Assembly: GCF_902705855.1 (NCBI RefSeq)
Contig: NZ_CACSIJ010000017.1
Span: 90,772 to 154,771, forward strand
Direction of reading: 5' to 3'
Length of the DNA stretch: 64,000 nucleotides
From: Zhongshania aliphaticivorans
Lineage (GTDB): Bacteria; Pseudomonadota; Gammaproteobacteria; Pseudomonadales; Spongiibacteraceae
Shown: piece after piece, positions 62,807 through 64,000 of the stretch
Layout of the letters: each line of letters opens with the position of its first letter
Position numbering within the stretch: position 1 is the stretch's first letter
Made by a program: the position numbers and the translations under genes
Notes under the pieces: generated by a model
Told to the model about the DNA's origin: nothing
What the model saw: only the letters and a program-made list of their open reading frames with translations
The model's database searches: none

Positions 62807-63841
62807 TTACATATTCCAGCGACTTTGATTTAATTTGCCAATAACTGAGCTTAAGCTGCGACTAAGGGCACCTTCAGCGGCAAATCCTAAGCGTTCTGGC
62901 AGGCTACGTTTTTGACGATACTTAACGGAAAACATGTCAGTATCTGCGCGCTTACTCAGAAGATAATCATCGCTGGTACGAATTTCATCGATTAATTTTT
63001 CATCTAAAGCACGCTTTCCGTACCATACTTCACCTGTAGCAATATGGTCGATGTCAAGTTCCGGGCGATTTTCGCTAACAAACTCTTTAAATAATATGTG
63101 AGTGTCTTCTAGCTCTTCTTTAAACTTTTGACGTCCCTCGTCGGTATTTTCGCCGACCATCGTCAAGGTTCGCTTATGTGCCCCTGCAGTGTGAAGCTCG
63201 ATGTCAACATCGTGCTTTTTTAGCAACCGATTAAAGTTTGGAAGCTGTGCCACAACGCCGATGGAGCCGATGACGGCAAAAGGTGCCGCTAATATACGGT
63301 TGCCGATGCAGGCCATCATGTAGCCGCCGCTGGCCGCAACACGGTCAATAGATATTGTGAGCGGGATCCCCTGACTTCGTATGCGCTGTAATTGCGATGA
63401 GGCAAGCCCGTAGCTATGTACCATTCCACCTGGGCTTTCTAAACGTAAGAGTATTTCGTCTTCGGGCTTTGCGATGGTGAGTACCGCAGATATTTCGTGG
63501 CGAAGGAACTCTACTTCGGATGCACTCATATCGCCGTCGAAATCCAGCACGAATAAACGTTTACGCTGTTCCTCTGTGTTTTTCTTGCGATCTTGTTTTT
63601 CCTGTTTCTTCTTAGTCTTACGCTCTTTTTTGAAGGCATCTTCGTCGAGAATTTCGAACTTTAACATGTCCTCCCAATCCTCAAACTTGTGATTTAAGGT
63701 GGTAACTTCTATGTGACCATCGCTGCTATCACGTTTATTGCGCTGACTCGCTACTGCGATTGCACTGACAACAACGATAACGGCAACAACTACAGTGACC
63801 GATTTGGCCAAAAATAAGCCGTATTCCAATAAAAATTCCAA
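62807..63841 (-). CDS. sohB: SohB inner-membrane serine protease (S49/SppA family)
   Basis: 344 aa. An N-terminal helix (SVTVVVAVIVVVSAIAVASQ) is followed by a charged Lys/Glu-rich linker (about 65-95) and the peptidase domain. Family motifs: LRLESPGGMVHSYGLASSQL, the nucleophile in DRVAASGGYMMACIGN, VIGSIGVV, and the Lys-containing AGAHKRTLTMVGENT expected to hold the general base. A periplasm-facing signal-peptide-peptidase-like enzyme, normally a single gene as here. Length is typical. Confidence 0.93.
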   Translation of the reverse strand: MEFLLEYGLFLAKSVTVVVAVIVVVSAIAVASQRNKRDSSDGHIEVTTLNHKFEDWEDMLKFEILDEDAFKKERKTKKKQEKQDRKKNTEEQRKRLFVLDFDGDMSASEVEFLRHEISAVLTIAKPEDEILLRLESPGGMVHSYGLASSQLQRIRSQGIPLTISIDRVAASGGYMMACIGNRILAAPFAVIGSIGVVAQLPNFNRLLKKHDVDIELHTAGAHKRTLTMVGENTDEGRQKFKEELEDTHILFKEFVSENRPELDIDHIATGEVWYGKRALDEKLIDEIRTSDDYLLSKRADTDMFSVKYRQKRSLPERLGFAAEGALSRSLSSVIGKLNQSRWNM

Positions 63842-63901
63842 CTATGTACTCCCAGAAAGGTATAAAAAGTGCCACATATTGTTATGTGAGTGATTTCTAA
63901 G

Positions 63902-64000
63902 TCAAGTTGGCCAATTACCTAAGGCCTTGACCGCTATTGGGTTTTCAGCCCGTATAAACAAGCCGCTGCGCCCTAAATAAACATTAAATTGCGCACCATC
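63902..64000 (-). CDS. C-terminal end of an unidentified protein (cut by window edge)
   Basis: The minus strand is open from the right edge to a TGA at 63902-63904. The last 32 residues include YLGRSGLFIRAENPIAVKAL and look protein-like. The frame would end 60 bases before sohB on the same strand. Too short to assign a family. Confidence 0.4.
   Translation of the reverse strand, partial: DGAQFNVYLGRSGLFIRAENPIAVKALGNWPT

Overview
The window looks like the chromosome of a marine-type gammaproteobacterium. Pointers are an NhaB antiporter, SohB, a GspG-like protein, TonB/ExbBD energisation, a Pseudomonas-like Fur and four FecI/FecR surface-signalling cassettes. I place it only tentatively near Cellvibrionales/Spongiibacteraceae, on overall impression; no marker gene settles the genus. 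No rRNA, tRNA or CRISPR array was seen.

Layout. 1-3046: metal homeostasis (truncated Cu-ATPase copA with a MerR-type promoter, an orphan modA, a CDF exporter). 3163-10942, minus strand: a small natural-product locus with a PPTase, a glycosyltransferase, a C-A-T-TE NRPS whose adenylation pocket reads as glycine, and a nearby sulfotransferase. 11163-16911: a czcCBA heavy-metal RND operon led by a His/Cys-rich peptide. 16992-20662, minus: a tyrosine recombinase followed by unrecognised, mostly exported proteins. 20888-25074, minus: a siderophore-type TonB receptor plus PepSY membrane protein behind a clear cobalamin riboswitch.

25500-56580 is an iron-uptake island. It has four fecI-fecR-receptor cassettes (25593-29544, 29813-33643, 36738-40927, 52517-56545), two fur paralogues, an AraC/fatty-acid-hydroxylase pair, and a tightly packed run of eleven genes (41302-51693). 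That run encodes PepSY, DUF3649, a DUF3325 fusion, a small exported protein, a MacA/MacB/outer-membrane-factor exporter, ExbB, ExbD, TonB and a Fur paralogue. Fur boxes overlap the sigma70-type promoters of three cassettes. A matching ECF-type promoter (GCACC-N16-CGTC) precedes fur1 and the eleven-gene run, with a weaker copy before the fourth receptor. The inferred circuit is: low iron lifts Fur repression of the sigma/anti-sigma pairs; a loaded receptor signals through FecR; the freed sigma factor switches on a receptor and the shared uptake, energising and export machinery together with Fur-family feedback.

56792-64000: lipid A modification (EptA plus PAP2 phosphatase), nhaB, an IS4-family element inserted in the nhaB terminator, a GspG-like protein, sohB and a truncated gene at the right edge.

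Strongest leads: the eleven-gene operon ending in a Fur with a degraded metal site, the glycine NRPS/glycosyltransferase/sulfotransferase locus, and the riboswitch-controlled receptor/PepSY pair.
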